A stretch of 56,544 nt of DNA from Herbivorax alkaliphila. Its GTDB lineage: Bacteria; Bacillota; Clostridia; Acetivibrionales; Acetivibrionaceae. Below are positions 45,868 through 55,062 of the stretch, piece by piece (positions within the stretch are counted from its first letter, which is position 1; the number at the start of each line of letters is the position of its first letter). The translations under genes were made by a program, and so were the position numbers. The stretch is from the NCBI RefSeq assembly GCF_030848475.1, contig NZ_JAVDDS010000026.1, positions 1 through 56,544 on the forward strand, written 5' to 3'. The notes under the pieces were generated by a model, which did no database searches, was not told where the DNA came from, and saw only the letters and a list, made by a program, of their open reading frames with translations.

Positions 45868-45904
45868 GTACTATAAGGTGGGTTTTAACTCCACCTTATA
45901 GTAC
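45868..45904. terminator. Long perfect hairpin between mltG and trmR
   Basis: GTACTATAAGGTGG pairs perfectly with CCACCTTATAGTAC (14 bp) around a 9-nt loop. No U-run follows on either strand. It may be an RNA-stability or processing element, or a remnant of the hairpin found in the repeat at 13722-13817, which has a similar CCACCTT/AAGGTGG core. Confidence 0.55.
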
Positions 45905-45946
45905 ATATTATTATGAGTGGAACATTAGAAGGGTGATTAAATATAT

Positions 45947-46585
45947 ATGGTTTCTATTGATTACGTAAATGATTATATTAGAAAAACAATTAAAAAAAAC
46001 GATGGAATATTAGCAGAGCTAGAGGATTTTGCAGAAAAAAATCATGTCCCTATTGTACACCCTGAAGTTGCAGCACTTTTAAAAGTAATGACTCTTACTT
46101 TAAAACCCAAAAAAGTTTTAGAAATTGGTACAGCAATAGGATATTCCTCTATCTTGATTTCAAGTGTTCTAGATTCCGACGGGAAAATCGATACAATAGA
46201 CAGATATGAATTAATGATTAACAGAGCTAAAGATAAAATAAAAAAAGCCAACTTAGAAAACACTATAAATATACTATATGGAGATGCACTAGAAGTACTT
46301 AAATTGCTTGATAAAAAATATGATATGATTTTTTTAGATGCAGCAAAAGGAAAGTATCCTGAATTTTTACCACAATGTCTTCGCCTTTTAAGAAGTGGTG
46401 GAATGTTAATCTCAGATAATGTATTATATAAAGGTATGATTGCCAATGATGAATTAATAGTTAGAAGAAAAAGAACCATTGTAAATAGATTGAGAAACTA
46501 CCTTGATAATATATGCAACAATGAACAACTTGAAACAAGTATTATACCCATTGGTGACGGTGTGGCGTTAAGTTATAAAAAGTGA
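45947..46585 (+). CDS. trmR: TrmR, tRNA 5-hydroxyuridine methyltransferase
   Basis: 212 residues of the class I O-methyltransferase family 3. SAM loop VLEIGTAIGYSSILI, acidic IDTIDRYELM, metal-type IFLDAAKGKYPEFLPQ and ISDNVLYKG. In Bacillus TrmR (YrrM) methylates ho5U34 in tRNA to mo5U, using product made by TrhP. The next gene is trhP, which supports this reading over a catechol methyltransferase. AAGGGTGAT precedes the ATG. Confidence 0.85.
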   Translation: MVSIDYVNDYIRKTIKKNDGILAELEDFAEKNHVPIVHPEVAALLKVMTLTLKPKKVLEIGTAIGYSSILISSVLDSDGKIDTIDRYELMINRAKDKIKKANLENTINILYGDALEVLKLLDKKYDMIFLDAAKGKYPEFLPQCLRLLRSGGMLISDNVLYKGMIANDELIVRRKRTIVNRLRNYLDNICNNEQLETSIIPIGDGVALSYKK

Positions 46586-46596
46586 ATACTTGATTA

Positions 46597-46626
46597 TTCC
46601 AACTTTTAAAAGTTGGAAGTTTTTTG
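46597..46626 (+). terminator. Intrinsic terminator after trmR
   Basis: TTCCAACTTTT pairs with AAAAGTTGGAA and is followed by GTTTTTT. It lies 12 bases beyond trmR and may reduce read-through into trhP. Confidence 0.8.
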
Positions 46627-46662
46627 GTGTGAAATAAATTTGTTTTTTATGGAGAAAAATAT

Positions 46663-47883
46663 ATGAAAAAAGTTGAATTGTTGGCTCCAGCAGGAAGCTT
46701 AGAAAAACTTAAAATGGCTATTATATACGGTGCTGATGCCGTATACCTTGCATGTAAAGAATTTGGTCTTCGTGCCTTTGCAGATAATTTCACTGATGAG
46801 GATTTAAAAGAAGGTATAAAATTTTCCCATGACAGAGGAAAAAAAGTATATCTTACAATGAATATATTCCCTCACAATGAAGATATTGAAGGTATGCCTA
46901 GATTTATTGAAAAAGTAAATTCCTTAGGTGTTGATGCAATAATACTTTCAGATCCAGGTGTATTTTCTCTTGTTAAGGAAATAGCACCTGAAATGAAAAT
47001 TCATCTAAGCACACAGGCAAATAACACTAATTGGGTTAGTGCCAAATTTTGGCACCAAAATGGTGTAAAGAGAATTGTCCTAGCAAGAGAACTTTCCCTA
47101 AAGGAAATCAAACAAATTAGAGAAAAACTCCCTGAAGACCTAGAATTAGAAATGTTTATTCATGGTGCTATGTGTATATCTTATTCAGGAAGATGCCTTC
47201 TTAGCAATTACATGGCAGATAGAGATTCAAACAGAGGACTTTGTGCCCATCCATGCAGATGGAAGTATTACCTCATGGAGGAAAAAAGACCTGGAGAGTA
47301 CCTTCCTGTTATGGAAGATGAGAGAGGTACTTTTATATTTAATTCAAAAGATTTGTGTATGATTGAATATCTTCCTGATATCATTGATTCAGGCGTTACA
47401 AGCCTTAAAATTGAAGGACGTATGAAAAGTTCCTTTTATGTTGCTACTGTTGTAAAAGCATATAGACAAGCTATTGACTCTTATTATAAAGGTGATTATG
47501 TTTTTAATAATAAATGGTTAGAAGAGTTGTCAAAGGCAAGCCACCGTGAATATACAACAGGATTTTATAAAAATAAAACAACATCAAAAGATCAAATTTA
47601 CCATACAAGTTCATACATAAGAGAATATGAGTTTGTAGGCGTTGTTAAACATTATGACGAAAATACTAAAATAGCTACAATTGAACAGAGAAACAGAATG
47701 TACACAGGAGACGAAATTGAAATTGTAAATCCTGAAGGAGATTTTTTTGTTCAAACAATAGAGTCTATGAAAGATATAGACAATCAAGAAATAACTGTAG
47801 CTCCCCATCCTCAAATGACTGTTTACATGCCTTTAAGAAAAAAAGCTTTACAACACGCAATGCTTCGAAAAAAAGCAGAGTAA
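46663..47883 (+). CDS. trhP: TrhP, U32-family tRNA hydroxylation protein
   Basis: 406 residues. The start ELLAPAGSLEKLKMAIIYGADAVY and signature EMFIHGAMCISYSGRC define family U32. Four cysteines (in MCISYSGRC and RGLCAHPCRWKY) probably bind an Fe-S cluster. C-terminal beta domain after residue 320. Although once called a peptidase, the Bacillus relatives TrhP1/TrhP2 use prephenate-linked chemistry to hydroxylate tRNA U34. Placement after trmR matches yrrM-yrrN-yrrO of Bacillus, but only one trhP is seen here. Confidence 0.85.
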   Translation: MKKVELLAPAGSLEKLKMAIIYGADAVYLACKEFGLRAFADNFTDEDLKEGIKFSHDRGKKVYLTMNIFPHNEDIEGMPRFIEKVNSLGVDAIILSDPGVFSLVKEIAPEMKIHLSTQANNTNWVSAKFWHQNGVKRIVLARELSLKEIKQIREKLPEDLELEMFIHGAMCISYSGRCLLSNYMADRDSNRGLCAHPCRWKYYLMEEKRPGEYLPVMEDERGTFIFNSKDLCMIEYLPDIIDSGVTSLKIEGRMKSSFYVATVVKAYRQAIDSYYKGDYVFNNKWLEELSKASHREYTTGFYKNKTTSKDQIYHTSSYIREYEFVGVVKHYDENTKIATIEQRNRMYTGDEIEIVNPEGDFFVQTIESMKDIDNQEITVAPHPQMTVYMPLRKKALQHAMLRKKAE

Positions 47884-47960
47884 TAAAGTATAAAAACCTT
47901 AAAATTGTGAAATAATTTTATTAGGTAATGACTAAAAAATAATAATTTTTGAGGTTTTAA

Positions 47961-49616
47961 ATGAATAAAAAAAGACTTTCGATATTACTTTCTTTTTTTT
48001 CGGTTTTAATTATTTTACTTATTATAAGAGTTTTTTACATACAAGTGCAAATGGGCGAAAAATTGTCCATATCTGCTACTGGACAAAGAATATCCTCTAT
48101 AGATATTAAAAAACACAGAGGAAACATACTAGACACAAATTCTATTCCCTTTACAAACAGGGTAAACAAAGTTTATGTTGTAATAAAACCACTATATCTA
48201 AAAGGAAATGAAAAGGAAATTGCAAAAATTGCAAAAGTTTTAGATATTAACTATAGCAACTTAAAAAGAGTAATTGAGTTTAAAAAAGAGCCTGTTATTT
48301 TTGAAACTGATAATTATAAAAAAGATCTTCTCATCAATGAGAAGATTCCTGGTATTTCTTTTATAAATTCACTAAAAAGATATGACAATAACAGTCTTGC
48401 CAAACATGTCCTAGGCTACTTGAAAGAATCAGACGGCGTTGGAGAGTCGGGAATTGAAAAATCCTATAATGATATACTAAAACATAATACTAAAAGCTCT
48501 ATCGGAGTAGTAACAGATGCAAAAGAAAATCTCGTTACAGGACTTGGATACAGATTTATCGATCCTTTAAAAGACGAAAAATTACATTTAAAATTAACTC
48601 TAAACTACCACATACAAAAAATAGCTGAAAATGTCATGGACAAAAACAGTCTAAAGGGAGCAGTTGTTATCCAAGATGTGATTAATGGGGATATTGTTGC
48701 TATGGTGAGCAAACCAGATTTTGACCCTCATAAAATAGATAAGTACCTAGAAAGCACTGATAAAGAACTTTTTAACCGTGCAGTTGCCTCATACAATTTA
48801 GGTTCTATATTTAAAATTGTGGTTCTTGCAAGTTCATATAGTGAAAACTTAGTTCCTCCCACGAATTGCTATTGTACGGGTTTTCTTACCCTTGGCAGCA
48901 AAGAGTTTAAGTGTTCCTCTTATGCAACAGGAGGGCATGGTTTTGTAGATGCTAAAGATGCCTTTGCCTCTTCCTGTAATTCATATTTCATAGAATTGGG
49001 AATACAAGTAGGACACAAAACTATACTTGAAACTGCCAGGAAATTTGGACTTGGAAGTTTTACCAGCATCAAGGAACAGGGAATTGATGAATCATCAGGT
49101 TATCTTCCTAATGTAAATAAACATTATACCCATGGAGATATTGCCAATATCTCCATAGGACAGGGTGATATACTTGTCACTCCCCTTCAAGTTGCAAATA
49201 TCATCTCAACTATAGCAAATGGAGGTATAAAAAACACTATGAACATTGTTGATTCCATTGTTGATTCAGATGGAAATACTGTGAAAAAAATTAAAAAAGA
49301 ACAGGGTGAAAGAATACTTTCTAAAGAAATATGTGATAAACTTAAAATATTTATGGAAGAGGTCACCGTTAATGGAACAGGCACCAAAGCAAACCTAGAG
49401 GAATATGGTGGTTCTGGAGGAAAAACCGGAAGTGCGGAAACAGGTCAGGTTGTTAATGGTGAAAAAATAGTTCATGGATGGTTTGCAGGCTATTTTCCAA
49501 AAACAAACCCTAGATATTCAATATCTGTATTTGTAGAAAATGGGAAAAGCGGTGGAAACACTGCCGCACCAATATTTCAAGATATAGCAAAAACCATTAT
49601 TGAAAAAGGTCTTTAA
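47961..49616 (+). CDS. Class B penicillin-binding protein (transpeptidase)
   Basis: 551 residues. One N-terminal membrane helix (8-28), a short dimerisation domain with HRGNILDTN, and a transpeptidase domain with Ser282-Ile-Phe-Lys, Ser338-Cys-Asn and Lys488-Thr-Gly. No PASTA domain, unlike the SpoVD-like protein at 8855. Several cysteines (303, 305, 318) lie near the active site. It stands between trhP and sigK, so a role in sporulation wall synthesis is plausible; a vegetative function is not excluded. Confidence 0.88.
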   Translation: MNKKRLSILLSFFSVLIILLIIRVFYIQVQMGEKLSISATGQRISSIDIKKHRGNILDTNSIPFTNRVNKVYVVIKPLYLKGNEKEIAKIAKVLDINYSNLKRVIEFKKEPVIFETDNYKKDLLINEKIPGISFINSLKRYDNNSLAKHVLGYLKESDGVGESGIEKSYNDILKHNTKSSIGVVTDAKENLVTGLGYRFIDPLKDEKLHLKLTLNYHIQKIAENVMDKNSLKGAVVIQDVINGDIVAMVSKPDFDPHKIDKYLESTDKELFNRAVASYNLGSIFKIVVLASSYSENLVPPTNCYCTGFLTLGSKEFKCSSYATGGHGFVDAKDAFASSCNSYFIELGIQVGHKTILETARKFGLGSFTSIKEQGIDESSGYLPNVNKHYTHGDIANISIGQGDILVTPLQVANIISTIANGGIKNTMNIVDSIVDSDGNTVKKIKKEQGERILSKEICDKLKIFMEEVTVNGTGTKANLEEYGGSGGKTGSAETGQVVNGEKIVHGWFAGYFPKTNPRYSISVFVENGKSGGNTAAPIFQDIAKTIIEKGL

Positions 49617-49631
49617 AATCCATGGTACTTG

Positions 49632-49660
49632 CACCTCTTATAGATTATATTCATATACTT
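49632..49660 (+). promoter_or_regulatory. Possible sigma-K-type promoter of sigK
   Basis: CACC at 49632-49635 and CATATACTT at 49652-49660 are spaced as in sigma-K promoters (AC-N17-CATAnnnTA), with one mismatch at the end. This would give autoregulation. The match is short and could be chance. Confidence 0.25.
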
Positions 49661-49693
49661 ATAAAGTAGCCTATTTATTGGAGGTACTTTACT

Positions 49694-50401
49694 TTGTATA
49701 ATGTCTTACTCATACCGCTAATTGAAATTTTAAATAATATCTTTTTTGTTTTTGGATACGTGTCCAATGTTAACTCTTTTCCTCAACCCCTGAATCCTGA
49801 AGAGGAACAATATTATATAAAAGAATTGGCAAAGGGAAATGAAAATGCCCGTAATGTGCTAATTGAAAGAAATCTTCGCCTTGTTGCTCATATAGTAAAA
49901 AAATATACTGCAACTATAAGTGACTCTGATGATCTAATTTCAATAGGTACTATAGGTCTGATAAAGGCCATTGGTACCTTTAATCATGACAAAGGCACCA
50001 GACTTGCAACTTATGCTGCAAGATGTATAGAAAATGAAATACTTATGCAAATTAGGTCAAATAAGAAAATCCAAAGTGAGGTCTCTCTGCAAGATCCTAT
50101 AGGAGTTGACAGAGATGGTAATGAAATATCTTTAATTGATGTCATTGGCAGCGACTCGGAATCAGTTGTAGAAGAGGTAGAGTTAAAAATGCAGGTTAAA
50201 CGTCTTTACAATAAAATGAAAGATGTTTTAAAACATCGAGAAAAAATTGTATTAGAATTAAGATATGGACTTTTAAACGGTACAAGTAAAACTCAAAGAG
50301 AGATTGCTAAAATGCTTGGAATATCAAGATCCTATGTGTCAAGAATAGAGAAAAAGGCTATAAAGAAATTGAGTAAGGAATTAAAATCAGAGGGCTTTTA
50401 A
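49694..50401 (+). CDS. sigK: Sigma-K, late mother-cell sporulation sigma factor
   Basis: 235 residues from a TTG with GGAGG 9 nt upstream. Region 2 (RNLRLVAHIVKKY, DLISIGTIGLIKAI, LATYAARCIENEIL) and region 4 (REIAKMLGISRSYVSRIEKKA) are very close to Bacillus SigK. The first 20 residues are hydrophobic (LLIPLIEILNNIFFVFG) before YVSNVNSFPQPL, matching the pro-sequence that SpoIVFB removes. The gene is continuous, with no skin-type insertion. Downstream hairpin at 50404. Confidence 0.93.
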   Translation: MYNVLLIPLIEILNNIFFVFGYVSNVNSFPQPLNPEEEQYYIKELAKGNENARNVLIERNLRLVAHIVKKYTATISDSDDLISIGTIGLIKAIGTFNHDKGTRLATYAARCIENEILMQIRSNKKIQSEVSLQDPIGVDRDGNEISLIDVIGSDSESVVEEVELKMQVKRLYNKMKDVLKHREKIVLELRYGLLNGTSKTQREIAKMLGISRSYVSRIEKKAIKKLSKELKSEGF

Positions 50402-50403
50402 AA

Positions 50404-50427
50404 GAGGGGGATGTATCATCCTCCTCG
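50404..50427. terminator. Convergent terminator between sigK and higA
   Basis: GAGGGGGATG pairs with CATCCTCCTC around TAT with one mismatch. On the minus strand it is followed by TTTT, so it could end the higBA transcript as well as sigK. Confidence 0.6.
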
Positions 50428-50488
50428 CAAGAAAATTATTATTGTTTTAATGGTAATATAAATATTTTATCAATTCTAATTTGCAAAT

Positions 50489-51601
50489 CTATTTAGTGCT
50501 AGAAATGAAACAATATTTCTGTTTTAATGAATTTAAGTTTGTTTTGTATGAAACATAACCTTCTTTTTGTAGTCTTCCTAATACAATACCTGGATGTATA
50601 CCTGCTTTATCAGCAAATTCTATAATACTAACCTCATCAAATCTCTGTTCATTAATAAACATTAAATATTCATCTTTTGGAATTAACATGTTTTTGGAAA
50701 AAACATCAGCATCTTCTTCCAATTTTATCATTAATTCATCTTCTTCAATCCAATTGCTATTTTGATCACTAATTATAAGCATTGTTATTCTTTTTTGAAG
50801 TACATGCCCTAACTCATGAAATAATGAAAACCAAAAAGTATCTGCATATTTTCGCCTGTCATTTATCGCTAAAAGCACTTTGTCTTTATTCAACCACTTA
50901 ACTGCACCATTTACTCCACAATTTTTTAAATTTGGCATTACCACTAAAGCTACACCACAAGAAGCTAATAGCTTTTTTAACTCAGGAAGGAAAACTTCCA
51001 CTGATTGTACTGTCATTTTTCTTATCTCTGGTAAAAAACTAGTTAGCTTTTTCCTTTGAAATTTATTGACATTAATATTCCTTCCTATATTTATCGCTGT
51101 TTGTACCCAAGCATTTGCATTTATCACATTTGTATCGTTAACTTCTGGAATAGCAGTTCTATATTGAACTAAAAAATCTCTTCTTTTTAAAACTGATAGT
51201 GTTGATACTTTAAAAAACTTTTGTAATTCTCTTACTTTGTCTATAGTTTTTTTAGCGGGCTCTACTAACTTCATGGTTTCCCAAAACTTATAGTCAATGG
51301 CTTTCATTATTTTACATTGTTCATCTTCAGAAACTCGTCTTTCTATTTCAATTTTTTTTTGTATATATGTTTTATTAAGATTAAGCCACATTTCGATAGA
51401 CGTTCCAAAAACAATAGATAGTTTTAACGCCATTTCATCCGTTAAATTAATTCTTCCATTTACCAAGTCACTGACAGTTTTCCCTGTTGTTTCTAAACGC
51501 TTAGCTAATTCGCTTTGGGTCATTGCCAAATCTTCAATTAATTCTTTAACATAATATCCCGGATGAAATGCTATTATTTCTTCATATAATATTTTATTCA
51601 T
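50489..51601 (-). CDS. higA: HigA-type antitoxin fused to an ImmA/IrrE peptidase domain
   Basis: 370 residues. Residues 17-72 form an XRE helix-turn-helix of the HigA type (MTQSELAKRLETTGKTVSDL, MALKLSIVFGTS). The C-terminal part (about 210-350) is an IrrE/ImmA-like domain with HELGH at 262-266 and an EEDADVFSKNMLIP helix typical of zinc ligands. Fusions of this kind act as autoregulated antitoxins or repressors inactivated by the peptidase. The ATG overlaps the end of the toxin gene by 8 bp, giving the toxin-first order of HigBA modules. Confidence 0.88.
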   Translation of the reverse strand: MNKILYEEIIAFHPGYYVKELIEDLAMTQSELAKRLETTGKTVSDLVNGRINLTDEMALKLSIVFGTSIEMWLNLNKTYIQKKIEIERRVSEDEQCKIMKAIDYKFWETMKLVEPAKKTIDKVRELQKFFKVSTLSVLKRRDFLVQYRTAIPEVNDTNVINANAWVQTAINIGRNINVNKFQRKKLTSFLPEIRKMTVQSVEVFLPELKKLLASCGVALVVMPNLKNCGVNGAVKWLNKDKVLLAINDRRKYADTFWFSLFHELGHVLQKRITMLIISDQNSNWIEEDELMIKLEEDADVFSKNMLIPKDEYLMFINEQRFDEVSIIEFADKAGIHPGIVLGRLQKEGYVSYKTNLNSLKQKYCFISSTK

Positions 51602-51944
51602 AATGATTTGACACCTCCCATATCAATGTTATTTTTGTAGATTTATATATTTTATTTATATCTTTTTCATCCCATTCTTCACAATTGTCATTTAGTGGTA
51701 TGATTATTAAGCGAAAACCTAATTTTCTACCTAAATCGAGAGCATATTGACCCTCTCTATCTCCACTAAGAGGATGAAGATTATATATTTGCAATTGTTT
51801 AATGTCACTTAGTGTAACTGCATTTTCTAGCAAATTTACTAATGCATGTAATTTTTCTGCAACTCTTATATTTAGCTCTTTTTTTGCCTGTTTGAAGTCT
51901 GTACATGTTTTTTTAACCTTTTTACTTTTGTATCTAATTTCTAT
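51594..51944 (-). CDS. higB: HigB/RelE-type toxin with a non-standard ATA start
   Basis: The full frame encodes 117 residues: (M)EIRYKSKKVKKTCTDF at the start, then AEKLHALVNLLE, HPLSGDREGQYALDLG and RLIIIPLND. This is the RelE/HigB pattern of mRNA interferases that cut translating mRNA. AAGGAGGGGG lies at the right distance from an ATA at 51944, where ATG is expected. No ATG, GTG or TTG lies in frame before the TTG at 51833, which would drop the first 37 residues. The toxin may therefore be start-impaired or weakly made. Confidence 0.75.
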   Translation of the reverse strand: MEIRYKSKKVKKTCTDFKQAKKELNIRVAEKLHALVNLLENAVTLSDIKQLQIYNLHPLSGDREGQYALDLGRKLGFRLIIIPLNDNCEEWDEKDINKIYKSTKITLIWEVSNHYE

Positions 51945-51997
51945 AACCCACCCCCTCCTTTTTAAAATTATTTTACCTTTTTAGTAATATTTTTTTC

Positions 51998-52026
51998 ATT
52001 ATAACACTTTATTATTCAATTTACAA
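51998..52026 (-). promoter_or_regulatory. higBA promoter
   Basis: Minus-strand TTGTAA (52021-52026), 17-bp spacer, perfect TATAAT (51998-52003), about 45 bases before the toxin frame. The palindrome GATAATCATTAATAATTATC at 52098-52117 farther upstream may be an operator for the HTH antitoxin. Confidence 0.65.
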
Positions 52027-52148
52027 CACTTTTAAGTAATCTCCCTATAATTTATAATTAATCTCCAATTTTTTTAAATCTTAATATACTTATTTTAGAT
52101 AATCATTAATAATTATCAAATATTTTTATATCTCATCTTTATAAAGGT

Positions 52149-53081
52149 TTATGTCGCTACTACTTTTCCCTCTAATTCCTTGACACGGCCACTTTTGAGT
52201 AATAAATTATAAGCCTGCTGTAGGGCTGTTTGAATTCGTTCTCCTAAACGAGCAAATCCATATTCTCTTGTTGTAGTTTGAAATAAACTATCTTTCATAA
52301 TACCATAACTATTTGATATGATTACCAGCATAGCTTCTGAAAGTTCATGATTTTCATCACTTTCTTCTACATATCCATTAATTGCATTTTCAACAGCTTC
52401 AATTAGTTTTTCTCCTTCGGTAACAGGATCCTTAATCCAATCAGTCGACCATATACGGTAAATTTTCCATCCCATATCTTCAAGCACTGTTTGGCGTAGA
52501 CGGTCACGCTCACGAGCTGTCCTTGCAGAGTGATACGCAGCACCATCACACTCAATGCCAATGACATAAAGCCCACTTATAGATGGGTGTTTCACCGCCA
52601 TATCAATACGATAGCCCGAACAACCAACCTGAGTACCAAGTTTGTATCCTTTCCTGTCAAAGGTAAGCTCTGCAACTCGCTTGGCCTCTATAACATTACC
52701 ATTTTTGCCACCACGATCATATATTCCTTCAGCTACATAGATATACTCAACGCCATTATTAGGAACTCTATCAATATTAGCTGGAAAAGTTATTAAATTA
52801 TTTTTGTAGATTTTTGTATTAGAAAAGGCAATTAAATGCTCATGTCTACTACGATAATGCCAAAGCAAAGTACGCTCAGGCAGTAAACCAGCCTCATCCA
52901 ATATGGACTCATATGCATTAGTGTCATCATACTCATCCTCAGCATCTTCATTATCAAAAATGGCATCAGATGTACTCGCATTAAAGAAGTTAGTAGGTGG
53001 TAGCTGTTTACTGTCTCCTGCAATAATTACCTGCTTTCCTCTTGAGATAGCACCAATAGCGTTTTCCGTACAACCCTGTTC
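52149..53081 (-). pseudogene. C-terminal fragment of a DUF4011/DUF3320-type SF1 helicase-nuclease
   Basis: An open frame of 310 codons with an in-frame stop at 53084 immediately upstream and no start codon. It opens in the middle of helicase motif II/III (CTENAIGAISRGKQVIIAGD, then SKQLPPTNFF), continues through motif V-type LLWHYRSRHEHLIAFSN, and then has a PD-(D/E)xK-like nuclease (GYRIDMAV, GIECDGAAYHSA, RIWSTDW). It ends with a DUF3320 tail (TREYGFARLGERIQTAL). Complete proteins of this type exceed 1500 residues and occur in defence islands. The 5' part is lost, so it is a remnant. Confidence 0.75.
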
Positions 53082-53809
53082 TCAAACAATTTATCCCATG
53101 CATATAAACACCTATCAAATAGATTTCTATCACTTTCATAAGATTGTTCATACACCCGTAAAAGCAGCTCAGTAATTCGACTTCCCATATATCTCAATCC
53201 TGAATTTACATCTTTTACTTTATCTAAATGAACTGTACTAAGATCTTCACAAATATCTAAAATAATATCCGCAAAATAAAGAACAGAGCCTTCATACTCA
53301 TTAAGTTCATGTATAATAAAAGACCTATTAGAAAATGCTCCTGAAAAAATATATTTTCTTACTAAAGGTATGTTTTCTTTTATAGATAGTACATTATTTC
53401 TAAACATTTTAGACAACTGTTCTTTAACCTCATCATCTGAATCATTAATAAGTCTATCCAGTAAATCACGGCATTTTTTAGCATATTCAGGTTTTGATAT
53501 TAAACTTACAGCAACTGAAGCCACACCTTTTCTTTGATGAGAAGTACCATTCAAACATTGCTCCAACTCATCTTTAAAATACTCATAAAAAATATTATAT
53601 GCAGCAATAAATTCTGCACCTTTTGTAGCAACATCAGATCTTTGTGATTTCATCATTGACTTTATTACAGGTTCAATCTGTGACTTATGAGACTTTACTG
53701 TATAGTTGATAAATTCAATTGCATAGTAAGATGCAGGTATTCTCAAGTCATTTTTTATTGCAATATTAAACCATTTAACGGCTTTATTTTTATCAATATT
53801 TATTGTACA
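53027..53809 (-). pseudogene. C-terminal HEAT-like repeat fragment of a larger protein
   Basis: Frame from 53809, just after a stop, with no ATG and no ribosome site; the first possible start is TTG 53746 (239 residues). Helical repeats run throughout (AVKWFNIAIKNDLRIPASYY, GVASVAVSLISKPEYAKK, DDEVKEQLSKMF), resembling the C-terminal sensor of STAND/NACHT-type NTPases, though no NTPase domain remains. After FENRVV the reading runs 55 bp into the helicase fragment in another frame, so the gene is cut at both ends. Confidence 0.5.
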
Positions 53810-53837
53810 TCAAAATTTATTGTTCCAGCTCATTAGC

Positions 53838-55004
53838 TCACTTACGCCAAAAAATAACTTTAAATTGGCCACTGCCTTCAATTTGATTAATGAACTCCAC
53901 CTTAATACGTGCGTCCTCACAACTTTTTATAATTCTTGGAACATCTGAGCCAATACCCCTGAATGGGATGCCTTTCAAGTTTTCTATGTAGGAAAGTAAA
54001 ATTGGATTTCTTGGAATCTTTGCACCTAACTTGATAGATTCAACATTTAATGTATTAGGTAAAGCCCCTGGGCTGATTATTTCAACTCTATTATCAAATA
54101 CAAATATTCTAATATTACTAAATATAAAATAATTCCTATGGATAATTGCATTTACTAATGCTTCTTTTATTGCTATCTCAGGTATTTCTAATATCCCTAA
54201 ACTATTAAACTCCTGTCCATTCTGTGTCTTTTTCAACTGGCGTTTTATAAATGCCAATCCATCTGAATACAAAGCAGAAATACTTCCATAAATATTTTCA
54301 CTCTCACGGTAATCAGTTCCTGCAATATCATTACCAAACCATGAAACCGCTGCTATATAATGTTTACACAATTCAAAATTACTCTTCTTTCCAAATAACA
54401 ACAGACCTCCTAAAGTACATTTTTCAGAGGTCATTAATTTCATATTCTCTAGTATTTGTTTGATATTTATGCCTGTTTTAGTATAATCTAAATCAATTTT
54501 TTGCTCAAGGAAATCTTCAACTTCAAACATGTTTAAATCCTTGGTACTAGTACCTTCAACCACCTGTTCGTCAGCATATAGATGTGTAGACTCCTGAAGC
54601 AATCTTTTTAATTCCTCTCGCCTTGCACGTCTTTTATCAGCCCCAACTTTAACCCAAATGTCAGCTCCATTAGACATATAAAATTTATTTGATCCCATGG
54701 GTACATTAATTACCATTACAGTTTTATCATCATACTTTATATTTTCTGTAGTAACAGATATTGTAGGTTCAATTTTTTGAGAACAAACATTTGAAATCAT
54801 TTGATTAAGCCTTGCTATATTTTCTTTGGTAAGACCGGTAATCTCACCTATGTCATTAACACCCACAAGTATCTTTCCCCCATCGGAGTTTGCAAAAGCA
54901 GCTATCTCATCAGCCATAGAGTCAGGACTAGTAAATATCTCTTTAAACAGTGTCTTAGAGTCTTCTCCTAACTGTATTATTTCAACTAGTTCTTTACTAT
55001 CCAT
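53838..55004 (-). CDS. AlbA/Schlafen-type ATP-binding protein
   Basis: 388 residues. N-terminal AlbA_2 domain (LFKEIFTSPDSMADEIAAFANSDGGKILVGVND) with the typical Glu-Asn-Gly pattern, then a winged-helix region, and a C-terminal GHKL-like ATPase (IPEIAIKEALVNAIIHRNYF, NRVEIISPGALP, GIGSDVPRI). Such proteins act as transcription regulators or in phage defence. Nothing in the sequence decides between these. GGTGAG lies 8 nt before the ATG. Located next to two broken defence-type genes. Confidence 0.8.
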   Translation of the reverse strand: MDSKELVEIIQLGEDSKTLFKEIFTSPDSMADEIAAFANSDGGKILVGVNDIGEITGLTKENIARLNQMISNVCSQKIEPTISVTTENIKYDDKTVMVINVPMGSNKFYMSNGADIWVKVGADKRRARREELKRLLQESTHLYADEQVVEGTSTKDLNMFEVEDFLEQKIDLDYTKTGINIKQILENMKLMTSEKCTLGGLLLFGKKSNFELCKHYIAAVSWFGNDIAGTDYRESENIYGSISALYSDGLAFIKRQLKKTQNGQEFNSLGILEIPEIAIKEALVNAIIHRNYFIFSNIRIFVFDNRVEIISPGALPNTLNVESIKLGAKIPRNPILLSYIENLKGIPFRGIGSDVPRIIKSCEDARIKVEFINQIEGSGQFKVIFWRK

Positions 55005-55062
55005 ACTCTTTACTCACCATCCCTATATTATGAGACACTATACTATTATTGCAATTCATCTA

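Noticed and set aside
52098-52117. Second Fur box
   Set aside because: GATAATCATTAATAATTATC resembles the Fur core but has the wrong spacing and sits before a toxin-antitoxin operon; more likely an operator for the HTH antitoxin.
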